From contig NC_088316.1 in assembly GCF_910592395.1 (NCBI RefSeq), positions 12,650,001 through 12,714,000 on the forward strand: a stretch of 64,000 bases of DNA, given 5' to 3'. Position 1 is the stretch's first letter, and the number at the start of each line of letters is the position of its first letter. Made by a program: the position numbers and the translations under genes. Source of the stretch: Lineus longissimus (taxonomy: Eukaryota > Nemertea > Pilidiophora > Heteronemertea > Lineidae). Under the pieces are notes generated by a model that saw only the letters and a list, made by a program, of their open reading frames with translations, did no database searches and was not told where the DNA came from. Below, piece by piece: positions 35,675 through 47,867 of the stretch.

Positions 35675-36132
35675 GGGTATTCGAGAAAGCTGGATCACTG
35701 GACTACTGGACTTACTGATTGTGACTCATGGATCACCACCGCCTGGATAGATTGCCCAATCCTCCAATCCCTAACGTTTCCCATCATGTGCGATTCCTCA
35801 GTTTCAGGATCTTCACCAGACAAAAGTCGCCGGGCTATTACCAGCGGTTCTACATAAACTGCAAAGCTAACAGAATGTTTGTATTACAGCTGAAGAACTT
35901 CCTAAGTCAATGTGTGAATGATTATAATACTCGAGTCGGAGCATTCGATCAGACAGTACTGTTGTGATAATGACAGCATGAGGCTGAGTATTGCATCATG
36001 CACGGTAGGCCTACCGGTAGGCTACACTGCGGTACAGCATGCAGTGCTAGCTACAATCCAGGCGATGGTTATCTATGAGTCACAATCAATTGAATCCAGC
36101 AGTCCACCGATCCAGCTTTTTTCGAATAACCC
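35675..36132. mobile_element. Element family D, complete copy (hAT-like non-autonomous candidate)
   Basis: The left end GGGTATTCGAGAAAGCTGGA and the right end (inverted) GGGTTATTCGAAAAAAGCTG begin inverted repeats of about 95 bases, continuing through ATTGTGACTCA and CGCCTGGAT. Flanking bases are ACATGCAG on the left and TCATGCAG on the right, a 7-of-8 match suggesting an 8-bp target duplication. That length, and a CAGGG-like start, are typical of hAT elements. The interior (about 35770-36000) has only short frames and no transposase. The right half matches 10796-10929 in reverse, and the left end matches 40565-40628. Confidence 0.82.
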
Positions 36133-37340
36133 TCATGCAGTGACTAAGTAGTCAACAACATCATACATGTAAAGAAAATGTCGTTATTCCTGTCACCATT
36201 GGTAGTCACCCATTTTCTTAAAGAGGAATTCGTGTTAATCAATTCATAACCACCTCGAGAACAAATACGATGAATTGATTCGATGGTACTTGCATACAGT
36301 GGATTGAAAACCTGCCGCAAAGAAGTTTATCTGCTATTTCATCAGACTACTTCAAGAAACATAACGACTTGAATATTGCGCTAAGATGTCTCCAAACATG
36401 GCACTTTTTTCGCCTGATAATTCGAGAAAAAGTATTTATTTTGTTCGTAGAGGAAATGTCTTTTCATGTACGTAAACGTTTCTTTCCTATTAACGATGGT
36501 AATAATGCCTTTGTTTTATCAACTGAAATGAATTCGTCTTGTGTGTAGGTTAGTCTTTTAACAAAATATTTGTCTTCAAATGTTCATGTTACTTCGGCTA
36601 TTAAATGAAAGGTTACAGTCATTTTAATGACTCTTGAAAGAGTCTTTGCAAACGTAAAGATAATAAAAGCGTTTTTTAATAAGCTAATGTATCTGCAACG
36701 ATTAGCATCACTGGATGATCATCTTTAGCATTAAAAAAACCCTTTAAAGTTTCTTAGCGAACACAAATATCATGCTCCCCAAAAGGTTTCTCGCGAAGCG
36801 AAAACTGAATCCCTGAAGGTTTTTGAGATTCCGCAACTTCTACGGGTTTTTCGGTGAAAAACTCTTAAGGGATACATGTTCGTGTAGGATGAAAGGCCTT
36901 AGCGGTTTATCAATAGCTCTAAAAGCTTTAATAGCATGCCGCGAAGTTACTATTTATAGCTCACAAGATCATTTGCATAAGATATTGATGACGTTTTAGT
37001 CACGTGACAGGCGGACATCGACACTTATTTCTACGCATTTGAGCTTATTCCAAAGTAAATTATCTTTGACCCTGCATTGTTTTTAGCATAAATGATACCA
37101 TAGAGTCAGAGAGAGAAATATTCAGAACAATTATGTAGTATTTCCAACACTCGGACATGTGCCAGATTGAATCTAACTGCCCAAGTTAGAAAGCCTGAAT
37201 CCATTACGAAACCGCATTTTGTCCGACATTGCCTGTAATTCAGCGATGGGGAAATAGAGGGCAGCAGCTGCAGTGACGTCATCTTCGCGGAATGCTATTC
37301 TATGAGTATTGGCGTACCGATAAAGTGTTTAAAGGCCGAA

Positions 37341-37355
37341 GGGGGGGGGGGGGGG
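37341..37355 (+). repeat. Homopolymer G15
   Basis: An uninterrupted run of 15 G. The exact length may be a sequencing estimate. Confidence 0.9.
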
Positions 37356-37850
37356 TCTGCCGACATGATCAGGCTGTTATTCAAAAATTGGCCAACGTAT
37401 TCAGACTTGCATATATTGTGTTGCGTACACAGTAATGGTTTTCGACATGAAAAAAGACACATATAACAATTTTTTATCAATTTATTTAACTTGAGGTTTT
37501 CCTTGCATTCTCTTCGCATCGCGTCCCGTTCTTCAAGCTTGTTATCTCAATCATCGTGAAGTCTGACTGTATTACATGTATGACGTTTTTCATCAGTTCT
37601 TTCTTAGATACATCGCTACATGTAAGTCATGATAACGTTACTTGGCGTGGACTAATTAAAGACTCGAGTAAATCACACTTAATTAATCACCAGAGTTAGA
37701 TGAGGTTTATTTATTATAGCCTAAGAGTGAAGAGGAAGATTTTCCAACTGTCTTCATTAAGAAGATAAGAAGGCGACAATAAAACTAGAGATAAGTGAGT
37801 TAGAGGGTGTTTACTAAATGAAAAAAAGTGAGAGAATGAATGTAGAGGAC

Positions 37851-37916
37851 AAACCTACTAGAACTTAGAACCTGCTAGAACTTAGAGGGCAAACCTGCCA
37901 GAACTTAGAGGACAAA
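37851..37916 (+). repeat. Short tandem repeat, about 19-24-bp unit
   Basis: Three units carry ACCT.CTAGAACTTAGA or the variant ACCTGCCAGAACTTAGAG, with variable GGGCA/GGACA tails. Confidence 0.75.
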
Positions 37917-40564
37917 CATGTAAATTTTCGCGATGGTATGTCAATTAAAAAGCGAGTAAGCTGTCCATTTATATGGTTGTTTCCCCACTATTTGCATAGG
38001 CTAACCACAGCACAAACGCAACTAAAACAGAGTCAATATGAATGAATAATTTGATATTTTCCCCTCAGTGTTGCTTGTTGAATAATATAATGAATGCAAT
38101 GGATATGTTACATGCCAATGAGATATTAGACTGGTTCGTTGGGTTCCATAGTGATAGGGCTGTTATCTACCATTGCGGCAAATTAGCGCCATTTATATTA
38201 CTCTCAAGGCTCATTATGCGGCTGTGTTCCGTTGGACTATGGTTTGGTATTATCTAGCTAGCTGTGAGAGTGTCTTTTTTTTGCAAAGTTAATAGAGGTT
38301 ATTGCAGTTGTCCTGACGTTTGCCATATCAGTATAACAATAATAAGTAAAGGGAAATGCTACTTGGATCACAGTATGTAGACATCACATAAAGACAATGA
38401 AAATTGACCCCTAGGAGTGTAATCTCCACCAGGTGTCTCGTTGCGCCTCATTTGACTACCTCAGCTGCAGTACACAGTTTATTATTATTTACATTCCTTT
38501 TATCATACAACTCATCGTACTCCGCGCACTGTACTCTCTTCTTTGTCGGGGAAAATGTCACAACCTTTGACTTGGTCGGGAAGAACAAACACGAAGGCAA
38601 AGTCTGACGTCTTCGTCCATTATGATCGTGCAACCTAAGGAAATAAAGGAGATTCTCATCGCATTACAATATCCTCTGCCCTGACGCTCCCTGGAGATAT
38701 ATCGTTCATGTCAGATAATGCTTTCAAAGAAAAGATGTCTTTGATTCGAGGAGCATCGTATATGTGACGAATCAGTCTGGGGTCGTGTTTCAGATGATGG
38801 CATATTTGAAGAAGATGTAGTGATATTCTACAAAAGTCAATTTCTATCTTTCTCTTTGAGAATTCATGGTTGTTGGCATCCCTGGAGTTGCTATGCAGCA
38901 ACTTGGGCGATATTTGCTGTGTAGCGAATATGCCCTGATAACGGGTGTTCCGGAATGAGTTTCGGATCACATTTGAACACCTTTTCTAGGTTTTTGGCGG
39001 TTCAAAGAGCGCACTACTGTGGTTGGGTTCATGTCACTAATGGGTAATTTGACAGTTTCAAACTACCACGTTTGGTACAATATATCTTTGTCAACCATCT
39101 CCATTAACTCTGAAGGACAGGAGTGTGGAGTCGATGCATGCTGCATGCACTATTATTCATGCATGCTTCGACTATTACATGTAGCATCAATTACTGCAAA
39201 TTTCGAGTAGATACTCCAACAGGTTGGCGCTAGCAAAATTGCTCTGTGCATTAACGGTGGAAAGTGAGCCCGGCTACATCGATCCGGGCCGCTCTTCTCC
39301 ACCGTGCTTACCTGGTGTATCCCCGGGATCAATACGACTCTTCCGTACATCACCACTCTCTTTCCGACTAATGATATGCTATCGGCGACTAATTGTATGG
39401 TGTTAGCATATCCAACACATCAATCCACCGGAAAACATGCCCAAGCAATCAACTTGATTATCGTGATAAATTTTCATCAACATTTTTTTTACGTTGGCGT
39501 GTGGGCGGGTCACCTTTGACTGAGTTCCATATCATTTCCTTTGACCTTTTAGAAATATGTCACCGATTAATATCTAGCGTGTAATTCGTTTCCTTACAAT
39601 AATTATTCATGCTTTATTACCAGAAAGATCGCATTCGGCAAAAGAGCGCCTTTGAGGTGATTGAGCATTTCAGTAGGTCAGGTGATTGTAATGCCATCAA
39701 AACGGACCAAGATCGAGCAAGTAGGTCCATATCGCCAATAAAGTTCAAACGTCACCCTCAATGAAAGGTCGTTTCAGATGTCACGTTTACGGATCAGTTG
39801 AAGGTACCATCCTTGATTTAATATGCCTACCAAGCAGTTTGTAAGAGCGTCATACGCGGCAGGATTTTTGTTCTTTATAAGAACAAACATATATATGGAG
39901 GCTGTTTTGCAGTTGGTAGTGTCGGCCAGCTCCATACGACTCGGGGTGTGTCACCAGCAATGACGAAATCCCCTGTGGCTGAAAAGCACAACAAACATAC
40001 GAATTCTCCTCGTTTGCGATATATCATGTTAATGATAGTGGCTGCAGCATATAATACGATATTACATGTACGTCAGCGAAAATTGATGGTTTTTGCGAAA
40101 TTAAATATCGGCCATTTTGAAAATGCCATATTCACAGGCAACAGGAGTTTACCTTGCCATAAAAGTATAACATCAGACACACTTATTCAAGCAATTGACA
40201 AGAAGTTGTCCATGAAGACCATGCCTTCTAATGTTCATGATAATCTGATTGATTTTGGTGATCATTTGATTTAAAAACGGACTCTTATGTCATGGTAAAC
40301 TCGATCGAGTTGCCTGTGAAAAGAGCTTTTTCAAAATGGCCGAAAAATAGTTTCGCAAACAACTGTCAATGGTGGGTCAATCTACTCTATTCCAAGAGGG
40401 GGAAGATTAATTGAGCGATTAGCAGTTATTTTGTTGTCGACAGTACATCAATTATTACACTCTCTGTTTTGTCGATATATACCAATCGTCCAATTACATC
40501 ATTTCCCTACGCCCAGTCGCCCCAATTTCCCGCGCACTAGATGCAGATGAGTGCACTTAACCAT

Positions 40565-40628
40565 GGGTATTCGAAAACACTGGATCGCTGGACTGTCGTA
40601 GTCACTGGGTTGTGACTGCCTGGATTTG
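40565..40628 (+). mobile_element. Solo end of element family D
   Basis: GGGTATTCGAAAACACTGGA, TCGCTGGACT, GGTTGTGACTG and CCTGGAT follow the order of the family D terminal repeat, with a shortened middle. No opposite end was found. Confidence 0.7.
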
Positions 40629-43600
40629 GGATCGAGACGGCGTGATAAACAGGCCGCGTATAACGCCACTGAAAAAAAAGCGTCCGTCACTGCTGGATCT
40701 CATTTCTCATTTCTATATATCCGATAACAGGAAAGGGAATGAGAACCAGTGAATTTGTTTTCGGAACGGGATAGCAAAACCTCACTATTGTCAAAAACAC
40801 ACTGTTGAAGAGTTCCCCATCACACCTGTGTTCAAGAGTCGCATGTTTTTGAATGCCTAACGATGCAACGGGCGTGAATAACTGCATATACATGTGTACT
40901 GATCATGGCAATGATGTATTTTCATTAGAAATCAATAGGCTAAGTACATGGCATGAAGAAAGTGTCATTTCAAGGAAGGATGTATCTTCAGATGACATGG
41001 ATGCGGGCATTAGATGTAATGGCACTTACAGCTCAAATTAAAGGCGTTCACAATGGCAGAGCCATTACGAAGGATGGAAAAGAGTGCGAGCGGGTATTTT
41101 AAGTAAAGTAAAATTTGCAACAGGCTGATTAGCGAAGTGTTGTGGCTAATGGATTTGTATCTTCTTAATGAGGTGCGGTGCCATTACCTTTAAAAATGAA
41201 GGAAGTGAAAATAGGCTGGGTTGGCTGAAGTTGATTGTTCCATTCCAGGCAGACGATTGGGACTCGCTGGGAAGGTTGAGTAAACGTGCTAACAATGCCG
41301 GCCACGGGTGTTTTGATCTTTTCCACCTAGAGCCATCGCTAACTGAAGGAATTCCTCAGCGTCTAGCCATTCTCTTTTCGGCTTTAATTTGGAAGCGACA
41401 AGCTCATTGCCCTCCCTATCTGTCTTCCTCTATTAAACCATTGCATAGTCTTGTGATTAAACCGTCGGAAGCCAGTGTTACTGAGAATCTTTGGTCCCTC
41501 GACACCGATTTAATTTGTGGCTGGCTGGTCCTGAGTACGTAGACGAGAGATTAGTCTGCCTCAAGGGGATGCGCTGATCCAGTTTGTTCCGATACATTGT
41601 TAGTCAGTTCAGCCAAATCGTTCCCCTGCAATGCAGATTGAAGTTGAGTCACTCTTTCAGGGGGAATGACCATGGATGCGACGCGAGGTGACCCTTGAGT
41701 CGCCAATTCTTCGCTTATGTCCGCGATTCAAATCATTACCTCTCCATTTCCTTCAGATATGGTCAGATCGGTAGCATGACCAGCATCCCTGGGATGCTAT
41801 GGATTTGTGACTAGCATTATAACAAAGCTACCATAAATACACCAGCCTTTAGATAGAAAAGAATCTACCATTGCCACGTATACCAGCCATCAATAAACTG
41901 CTTCTCTGCTGCCGTCATACTGCAGGTGATGCTTAAACATTTTATCTGGAGAACACAGCAACATGATCGTTAAACAACCATCTTGTATCATAATGAGCTT
42001 AGAGATTGTCCATTAACATATTTAATGTTTTTCGTATTCCTAGCAATATTTGACCCCGTCGAGAGTCCGAATATAAAAGGTTGACAATATGGATATTTAA
42101 AGGACCGAGGTATACCTGAAAGATAATCCCGGAAAAGCCCTCAACCTCCTCCCCGAGTTCATTGACACCCAAGCGTCAGTTCAGTCGTTCTGCTTGGTTC
42201 AGCTTTGCCTGAATTCATCCTCCATTGACCAGTTAAGGCATAAAATAATTTTTCTCGTATTGTTTGCCTCGCCCATGTCAAGTTGGCTGATTTGGGAATT
42301 ATTGAGCGAGCTACCTGCAATTCGCCGAACACAACTGTACACAAAGATATATGCATTTTGCAAGAGACTTGCAATAATCTTTATGTCCTATAGGGAGATA
42401 CACAAGATTCTTTGACACGGTGATGCTGACAGTGGATTACTATTACCATGTTGTTGGACCCTGGGAATGTCTACTATCAACTCCTGGTACCTTTACCAAC
42501 ATCAAACGATTGTCACGATTGAGATGTCCCTTGGAGCACTTTGAAAGAGATGGCTAGACATGTTTAAAGGAATAACATTGATCTTTAATGTTTAGTTACT
42601 TGCAGTGATGTCGAGGGATCGAAAGACTTTCGAAATTCATAACAGCATATCCGGCGACTGTCAATATTGGCGAGTAAATTAAGGTTCTCCCGTGACATTG
42701 CCGAAGCTTGTTAATCCGGACTGGTATATTATTCCACCGTCAGAGAGCGGATGTATGATGTCTCGCATACGGAGTAGGCTGTGGCTGGGTCGGAGAATGT
42801 CTTTGGGTGTGGTCTGTTACAATGCGATAAGAAATTCCTCGACGAGATAGTGCTGGGGCGGCACTAAATTTTAAATACTCCCTGTGAAGAGACGACCTCC
42901 TGGATGCCACAGAACATTAAGCATAAGACACTTCACTTAAAGTCCAGATATATCAAAAGATTGGACGTCATCTTCGCTGTATTCAGTGCATTGACCAATT
43001 GGGAAGTTTCGGAATGCAGCGTATTACAATTCCCATTCTTGTCCTTCTCCAATACCTCGAAATCTGGTTTAGGGACAGACTGGCAAGCTATGGTAATGTG
43101 TCCCAGGTCTCAAATGGTGCATTTGAATGTTACGCGAATGTGGGTAGCTGAATGTACAGAATGCACGCTGGCAGAAGCCAAAACCATCAGAGTCTAAGCG
43201 TCTGGAATCCAGCATAAAGGAAGTTGAGAGGAAGAAATGTTGAAGGTCGAAGATCCGTGGAACTGACTATAACAAGTGATTGGAAAATGATCCGAAGGAT
43301 TCAATCACCATGCTTCACCGGTCACCAGCAGATATCTGATATGTGATCGACAGCCGCCATGTCTCATATGGTACAATAGCCATCTTCATTATGACGTGCC
43401 AGAGAAGAGTATCAACTTCATCTATGGACGAATAACTCCAAAGAATGTCCCCTTACATCGCGCTTGTCGCTGTTTGTACTCGAATGCCTTGTGTTCGCAA
43501 CCTTCTCGCGTTATACCTTTTGATGTATTAGATAGAGTCAATGTCTAAACACCAAATGTGCGTTTGATAGAATGTGCATAAAGGTCAAAGAGTACCATCC

Positions 43601-44092
43601 ACGATCATATTCAGATGCAACTTTTTATAGCTTTAATTCACTCTCAATAATGTATAAATTAATCATACCATACACAGTCATGCCAGGTCATGCTAAGTTT
43701 TGCCAAGCCAAACGTAAAAAGTCATATGGCAATTGTTCGGCACAAATATCCCATGCATTTTATTTGGTATTGGCCATTTATCATTGGTAATGGGAGAAGG
43801 CATTATAGTCCCTGTAGAGATATTATACATCGGACGTACTGTGTTTGACGTTAATTATTGGTTGTAGTTGATAGATGGACCAATTCCAGTGTAGCCGTTG
43901 CCGATTTAGGCGAGTTGTCATTGGACAAACTTCCTGAATAGGCTCATCGTGGCTGTCCCTCAGAGTGTCCCAGAACGAATGCTTTTTCTTTGCTTGGTGT
44001 TGAATTGTTTCGGGGTGCCTATCAAGTAAAGCCATAATATGTAAAGAGCAATCTCTAGTGAACTCACACAACTGTCCTTCTGACATATATAG
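40629..44092. other. Long non-coding stretch, nothing recognised
   Basis: Frames at 41168-41542 and 42904-43197 (+) are unrecognised and lack signals. No repeat families were noticed. Confidence 0.45.
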
Positions 44093-44191
44093 CCAGTACA
44101 TTGGGGGATGAGTCCCCCAAACCCCCTCCCCCGTTCTCTGAAAGTGACAGGTTTTAGTCAGTACATTGGGGGGAAGCCCCCCCCCCCCCCC
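44093..44191 (+). repeat. Short imperfect duplication ending in a C15 run
   Basis: CCAGTACATTGGGGG near 44093 recurs as TCAGTACATTGGGGG near 44156. The second is followed by 15 C at 44177-44191. The G-then-C arrangement lets the second copy fold back on itself and may make the length unreliable. A long reverse-strand frame across this area is probably an artefact of the low stop density here. Confidence 0.7.
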
Positions 44192-44321
44192 ATTGGACTC
44201 TAAAAATAGAATTCCTTGGAGACGCTGAACAATAAGGCCCCATAAAGAAAAAGTCCCCGCCCCGGTAGCTGTCTCATATCTGCTGAAAGAAGCAGCTCTT
44301 TGTGGTGAAATAATAATTGAA

Positions 44322-44858
44322 TGCATGTCATGACACCCAGGAGCTTTTTCTCATTTCTGAAACAGTTGCATGGTTGGAATGAATTTCCAAATCAGTCCGT
44401 CAAATCTCTATGCAATGAAAATTGAAATGTCACAACTGTCTCCACCGACGTTGTCCTGTATGTCCTAGCAGACGATTTTTAAATAAATGATGTGATTGAT
44501 ATACTTGTAGATTGGAATGAATTATTTCTTCAATGATATGAAAGTTGAAAACCCTCTGACATGTCTAAGTACAAAAATGCAGAGGCAAGACACATCATGC
44601 ATGTCATGACACCCAGGAGCTTTTTCTCATTTCTGAAACAGTTGCATGGTTGGAATGAATTTCCAAATCAGTCCGTCAAATCTCTATCCAAATGGAACTT
44701 TAAGACCACTCTATATTTGTGTAGTAGTGTTAAAACTGACTTTTTGAAGTAAAGTACGTAAATCGAGAAGAAGAGGACGTTTACTTCGTCTGCAATGAAA
44801 TGTCACAACTGTCTCCGCCGACGTTGTTGTCCTGTATGTTCTAGCAGACGATTTTTAG
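44322..44858 (+). repeat. Segmental duplication, about 276 bp apart, one copy shortened
   Basis: Copy 1 (44322-44481) and copy 2 (44598-44858) share GCATGTCATGACACCCAGGA through CCGTCAAATCTCTA, and then CAATGAAA through GTCCTGTATGT.CTAGCAGACG. Copy 2 has about 100 extra bases between the two shared parts (about 44689-44791). That interval was either deleted from copy 1 or inserted in copy 2. Substitutions are few, so the duplication is recent. Confidence 0.9.
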
Positions 44859-45640
44859 ATACACTTCAAGACAGTGGCGCCGGTGTGAATAAATCTACTT
44901 GCGTGATTGGTCAATGGCTCATGACGTCATGAAATAATTGCGTCAACAACGGGAATCATGGTAACTGTGGTTGCAGTGCGTCGTGAAAGCAGGATCGGCC
45001 AGCGCGGCCCGTATGGAATGCAACAAACTGTACCGGAACCGGAACTGTCATGGGTCTGCACAATTTTTTTCAGATTCGATGGACATGATGGATATATGAA
45101 TTTTGTTTACACTTTATATACACACGTAACCATTACACTCACTACGTTGTCTGAGTTAAAAACATCGAAAAATACCTTTGTGTTCCTCGTCACTTTAGAC
45201 ATTAAAAGCCATTGCAAAAAAATAGAAAAACTCGAGGAAAAGGCCTACTTTATCAATTAATTGGTGACGGCGGCTTTCCATTACGACTTACGTTCGTCAT
45301 ATCTTTAATGATGATCAAACCAGAGACCTGACATAAAAAAGCTTTATCGTTAACATCAGTAGTCATGGTAGCGTGGCATGCTCACCCAGGTACAATACTA
45401 TGTGACCATGCTGCAGCGACCAGAAAGCAGCACGACTTCTGTCATGCGAGCTCCGAATATGAGTAGGCCATTATCGAAATAGGCAGCAGTTATGCAATAG
45501 CCATCACCCAACCAAGTCTTACTGCTGCACTGTACTACGTTGTCACATCGTACACACCCAACGTACCCAACAAACCTAATGTTCAACTCATGTTCATTCA
45601 ATAAGGCTGTCTGACACTTTTGCATTAATATAAGCAGATA
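44859..45640. other. Non-coding stretch, nothing recognised
   Basis: A 100-codon frame at 44958-45260 contains a good acceptor-like TTTTTTTCAG near 45073, but no donor or recognisable protein. Confidence 0.4.
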
Positions 45641-45727
45641 GTGATTCGCTTACCATATTTAATATGGCAAGTGAATCACCTCATCATGTAATAATGAGAT
45701 GATATCTCATTATTACATGATGAGGTG
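45641..45727. repeat. Two overlapping hairpins, one with perfect 24-bp arms
   Basis: At 45677-45727 two 24-base arms (CACCTCATCATGTAATAATG continuing GAGAT, and its exact reverse complement) flank a 3-base loop. Immediately before, sharing CAC, 45641-45679 is a 19-base inverted repeat with two mismatches and a 1-base centre (GTGATTCGCTTACCATATT). Together they would extrude as a double cruciform. Confidence 0.9.
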
Positions 45728-46111
45728 CCAACGTATTGACATGGAAGGACATATAGCAGTTATTTGTCACCACACACATGCATGCATCTATGAACGTGCA
45801 ACAATATGCAACATCGGCGCGACGGTGGTGACACACTAGTGTGACACTTACCCGGTGTAAAAGTTTCAAACGTCCGAGGATAGAATGTCCGGGGAATAAA
45901 GGATGCTATGATGCTCTTTAATCTCTGAGGTATTGACGGTCATGTCCCCTCTAGTACCATAATACACCATAATCCGTCAGAATACAATTGGGCCGGACAC
46001 TTTACCAAGGGGACGACTTCTACACCAGCGACACTGACCAATGACAGATATATAGGTCTCCTCAGAGGCACGATCTGAGGCCACAGGCGCACGCTTCTTT
46101 CGATTAGACGA
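45728..46111. other. Non-coding stretch, nothing recognised
   Basis: This is a short gap between the double hairpin and the second family A element. No frame or motif is supported. Confidence 0.5.
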
Positions 46112-46320
46112 TCATAGGTGCCACCATTATGGCTGGAACTTGAAATCCTAAGGCAATTAGAACTTCAAAATATAGTAAATGGCCATTTAAAACCTGGGAG
46201 GTTGTTCCCCTGAAAAAAAAGAACAGACTCCCACCCTCGAAATTGAAGTTCAGTTCGTTTTGAAAGAGTTCTTATTGCTTTGGGATTTCAAGTTCTAGCC
46301 TGAATGGTGGTGTCTATCAT
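46112..46320. mobile_element. MITE family A, copy 2
   Basis: The arms read inward as TCATAGGTGCCACCATTATG and TGATAGACACCACCATTCAG. Both continue into GGCT.GAACTTGAAATCC.AA and AATTAGAACT-type sequence, as in the copy at 435-649. The middle contains GGGAGGTTGTTCCCCTG and GACTCCCACCC, also related to copy 1. It is an old, non-coding element. Confidence 0.85.
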
Positions 46321-46635
46321 ACAGGCCATGGCCAACCCTTAAAGCTCAGTGTGCTCGACATCTCTGTCTAGTTGTGAAGGGCGACCAACACGAGCATGTT
46401 GAAATATGCATGTCACGACGACTGTACCTGGCTTTCTGCATTGTTTATGATACACAATGTGGCTCAGGTGACTCAGATTCATTTTCGATAATTAATTGCC
46501 AGCGATGCACTATCTACTATAATTGGTGATTTGCGGATTTATGGTGGAATACGCATGGATTTGGTCATGTTGGTGCAACAGATGTTAACATTTTCGAAGC
46601 AAACCGAACTAATGTGTGCTCTACTTTGGTTGGAA

Positions 46636-46787
46636 CAGGGCCTGGTTGTTAAAAACCAGTTTTGTCACTAACGCTGGCGTTAACTTAACTTGGTGTTAAG
46701 TCTAAAGGGCTTAGCTGAAGGAGATAACGCCAAATTAAGATAACGCCAGCGTTAGTGACAAAGTTTGTTTTGAACAACCATACCCTG
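46636..46787. mobile_element. MITE family H, 152-bp near-palindrome
   Basis: The ends are CAGGGCCTGGTTGTT and, inverted, CAGGGTATGGTTGTT. Both arms continue with TTGTCACTAACGCTGGCGTT and a TTAA.TTGG.GTTA stretch, so arms of ~60 bases cover most of the element. The CAGGG start resembles hAT termini, but the 8 bases on either side do not match, so the superfamily is open. Non-coding. Confidence 0.87.
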
Positions 46788-47712
46788 GACATTAATACTC
46801 ACAAATAAAGTGAGGGTTTTAAGATTCACCGCACGGTCTTTTCTACAGAGGGCCTGTGTTATGAACATGAAAATGGCTTTTGAAACAACCGCGAACACCA
46901 CAAAACATAGGGCGTTTACATTACAAACGAATGAAATAATAAACTCAATGGCTTCGACCCTTTCTAAACCCTTTTTTTACAGCGATGTGCACATGATTTC
47001 GCAGGGTTGCAGAACCCATTCGCCCATTACTAACAAATCATCACATTTATGGCCAGAGTGTTACAATAAGACATGAAAGCCACGGCCGCCGTGGAACATT
47101 TATTATATGTTTATCTTTCATCAAGTTGAAAACGTCTCTGAAGAACGGTCGCCCTTTGAGCGATCGTCTTTCAAATGAAAGTCTGTCCTCGGAGAAAGAA
47201 ATTCTGACAGTAAACATTCACTGTTAATTAGTAAGAATGAACACAAAAGAATACACATCAGCTGCGGTAGGCCTATCGCGTGAAATTGTTCGAACGAAAA
47301 GGTGTCATAGACGCTTGATGATGATTATGATGATTCTTCAGTGGGTCAATTCTTCAAATGTATTAAATGTAGACGTCCCACGAGGTCGGTGTTGTGCCAA
47401 CGAGTCTCGATTGATGCCACGTCAAAAATTACTTCAACATTGCAAACATAGCAACGGGGTCAATTTCGTTAATACTACCATGTGTTCTATAATATGATAC
47501 AAGACTATATATCAGTCGTGCTGATACATTTTTTGTATTCATGCGTAGTGCAGGCCTGTTGCGTGTTGTTACAGTAGACTGCATTCTGCAAATCCTACAA
47601 CAAAAATAATGTATATGGAACCATATTGCATTTATGTTTGGACATTGAAATAATTCGGAGGTTTCCCCGGTCGAGGTTAAGTGCTTGAAGTACTCAGGCG
47701 CATCGTGAGGCA
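46788..47712. other. Non-coding stretch, nothing recognised
   Basis: Short frames only (for example 47237-47497), with no supporting signals. Confidence 0.45.
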
Positions 47713-47867
47713 GTGTAACCCTGGGACTGACAAGTGATGCCCTGATTAGAGAGGTGTCCTGATTAGAGAGGTCAATTCGAATCGAAACAACCAATTTGGG
47801 TCAAAACGTAGTGTCCTTATTAGAGAGGGTGTCTTTAATAAAGATGTGTCCGCAAAGTGAGGTTTCT
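47713..47867 (-). mobile_element. MITE family I, reverse copy
   Basis: The reverse complement runs AACCTCACTTTGCGGACAC, then CCTCTCTAATAAGGACACTA, TTTTGACCCAAATTGGTTGT, GAATTGACC, and two CCTCTCTAATCAGG units. It aligns in order with the element at 63780-63934. The CTCTCTAAT.GGACAC motif recurs internally, giving a short internal repeat. Non-autonomous; no ORF. Confidence 0.75.

Larger units (their letters stand above)
36133..40564. other. Long non-coding stretch, nothing recognised beyond simple repeats
   Basis: It holds the G15 run at 37341 and the short tandem repeat at 37851. About 36750-36890 has weakly inverted CGAACA...TGTTCG words that may be a decayed element. No supported gene. Confidence 0.45.

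Noticed and set aside
36627-36642. GACTCTTGAAAGAGTC, resembling a histone mRNA 3' stem-loop
   Set aside because: The stem and loop bases differ from the histone consensus (GGYYCT-loop-ARRRCC) and no histone frame is upstream.
36750-36892. Loosely inverted CGAACA...TGTTCG region
   Set aside because: Arms are too imperfect and no second copy was found; not enough to call an element.
43823-44326. 167-codon reverse frame
   Set aside because: It runs through the C15 tract and the CCAGTACATTGGGGG duplication, has no recognisable domain, and the homopolymer makes its frame unreliable.
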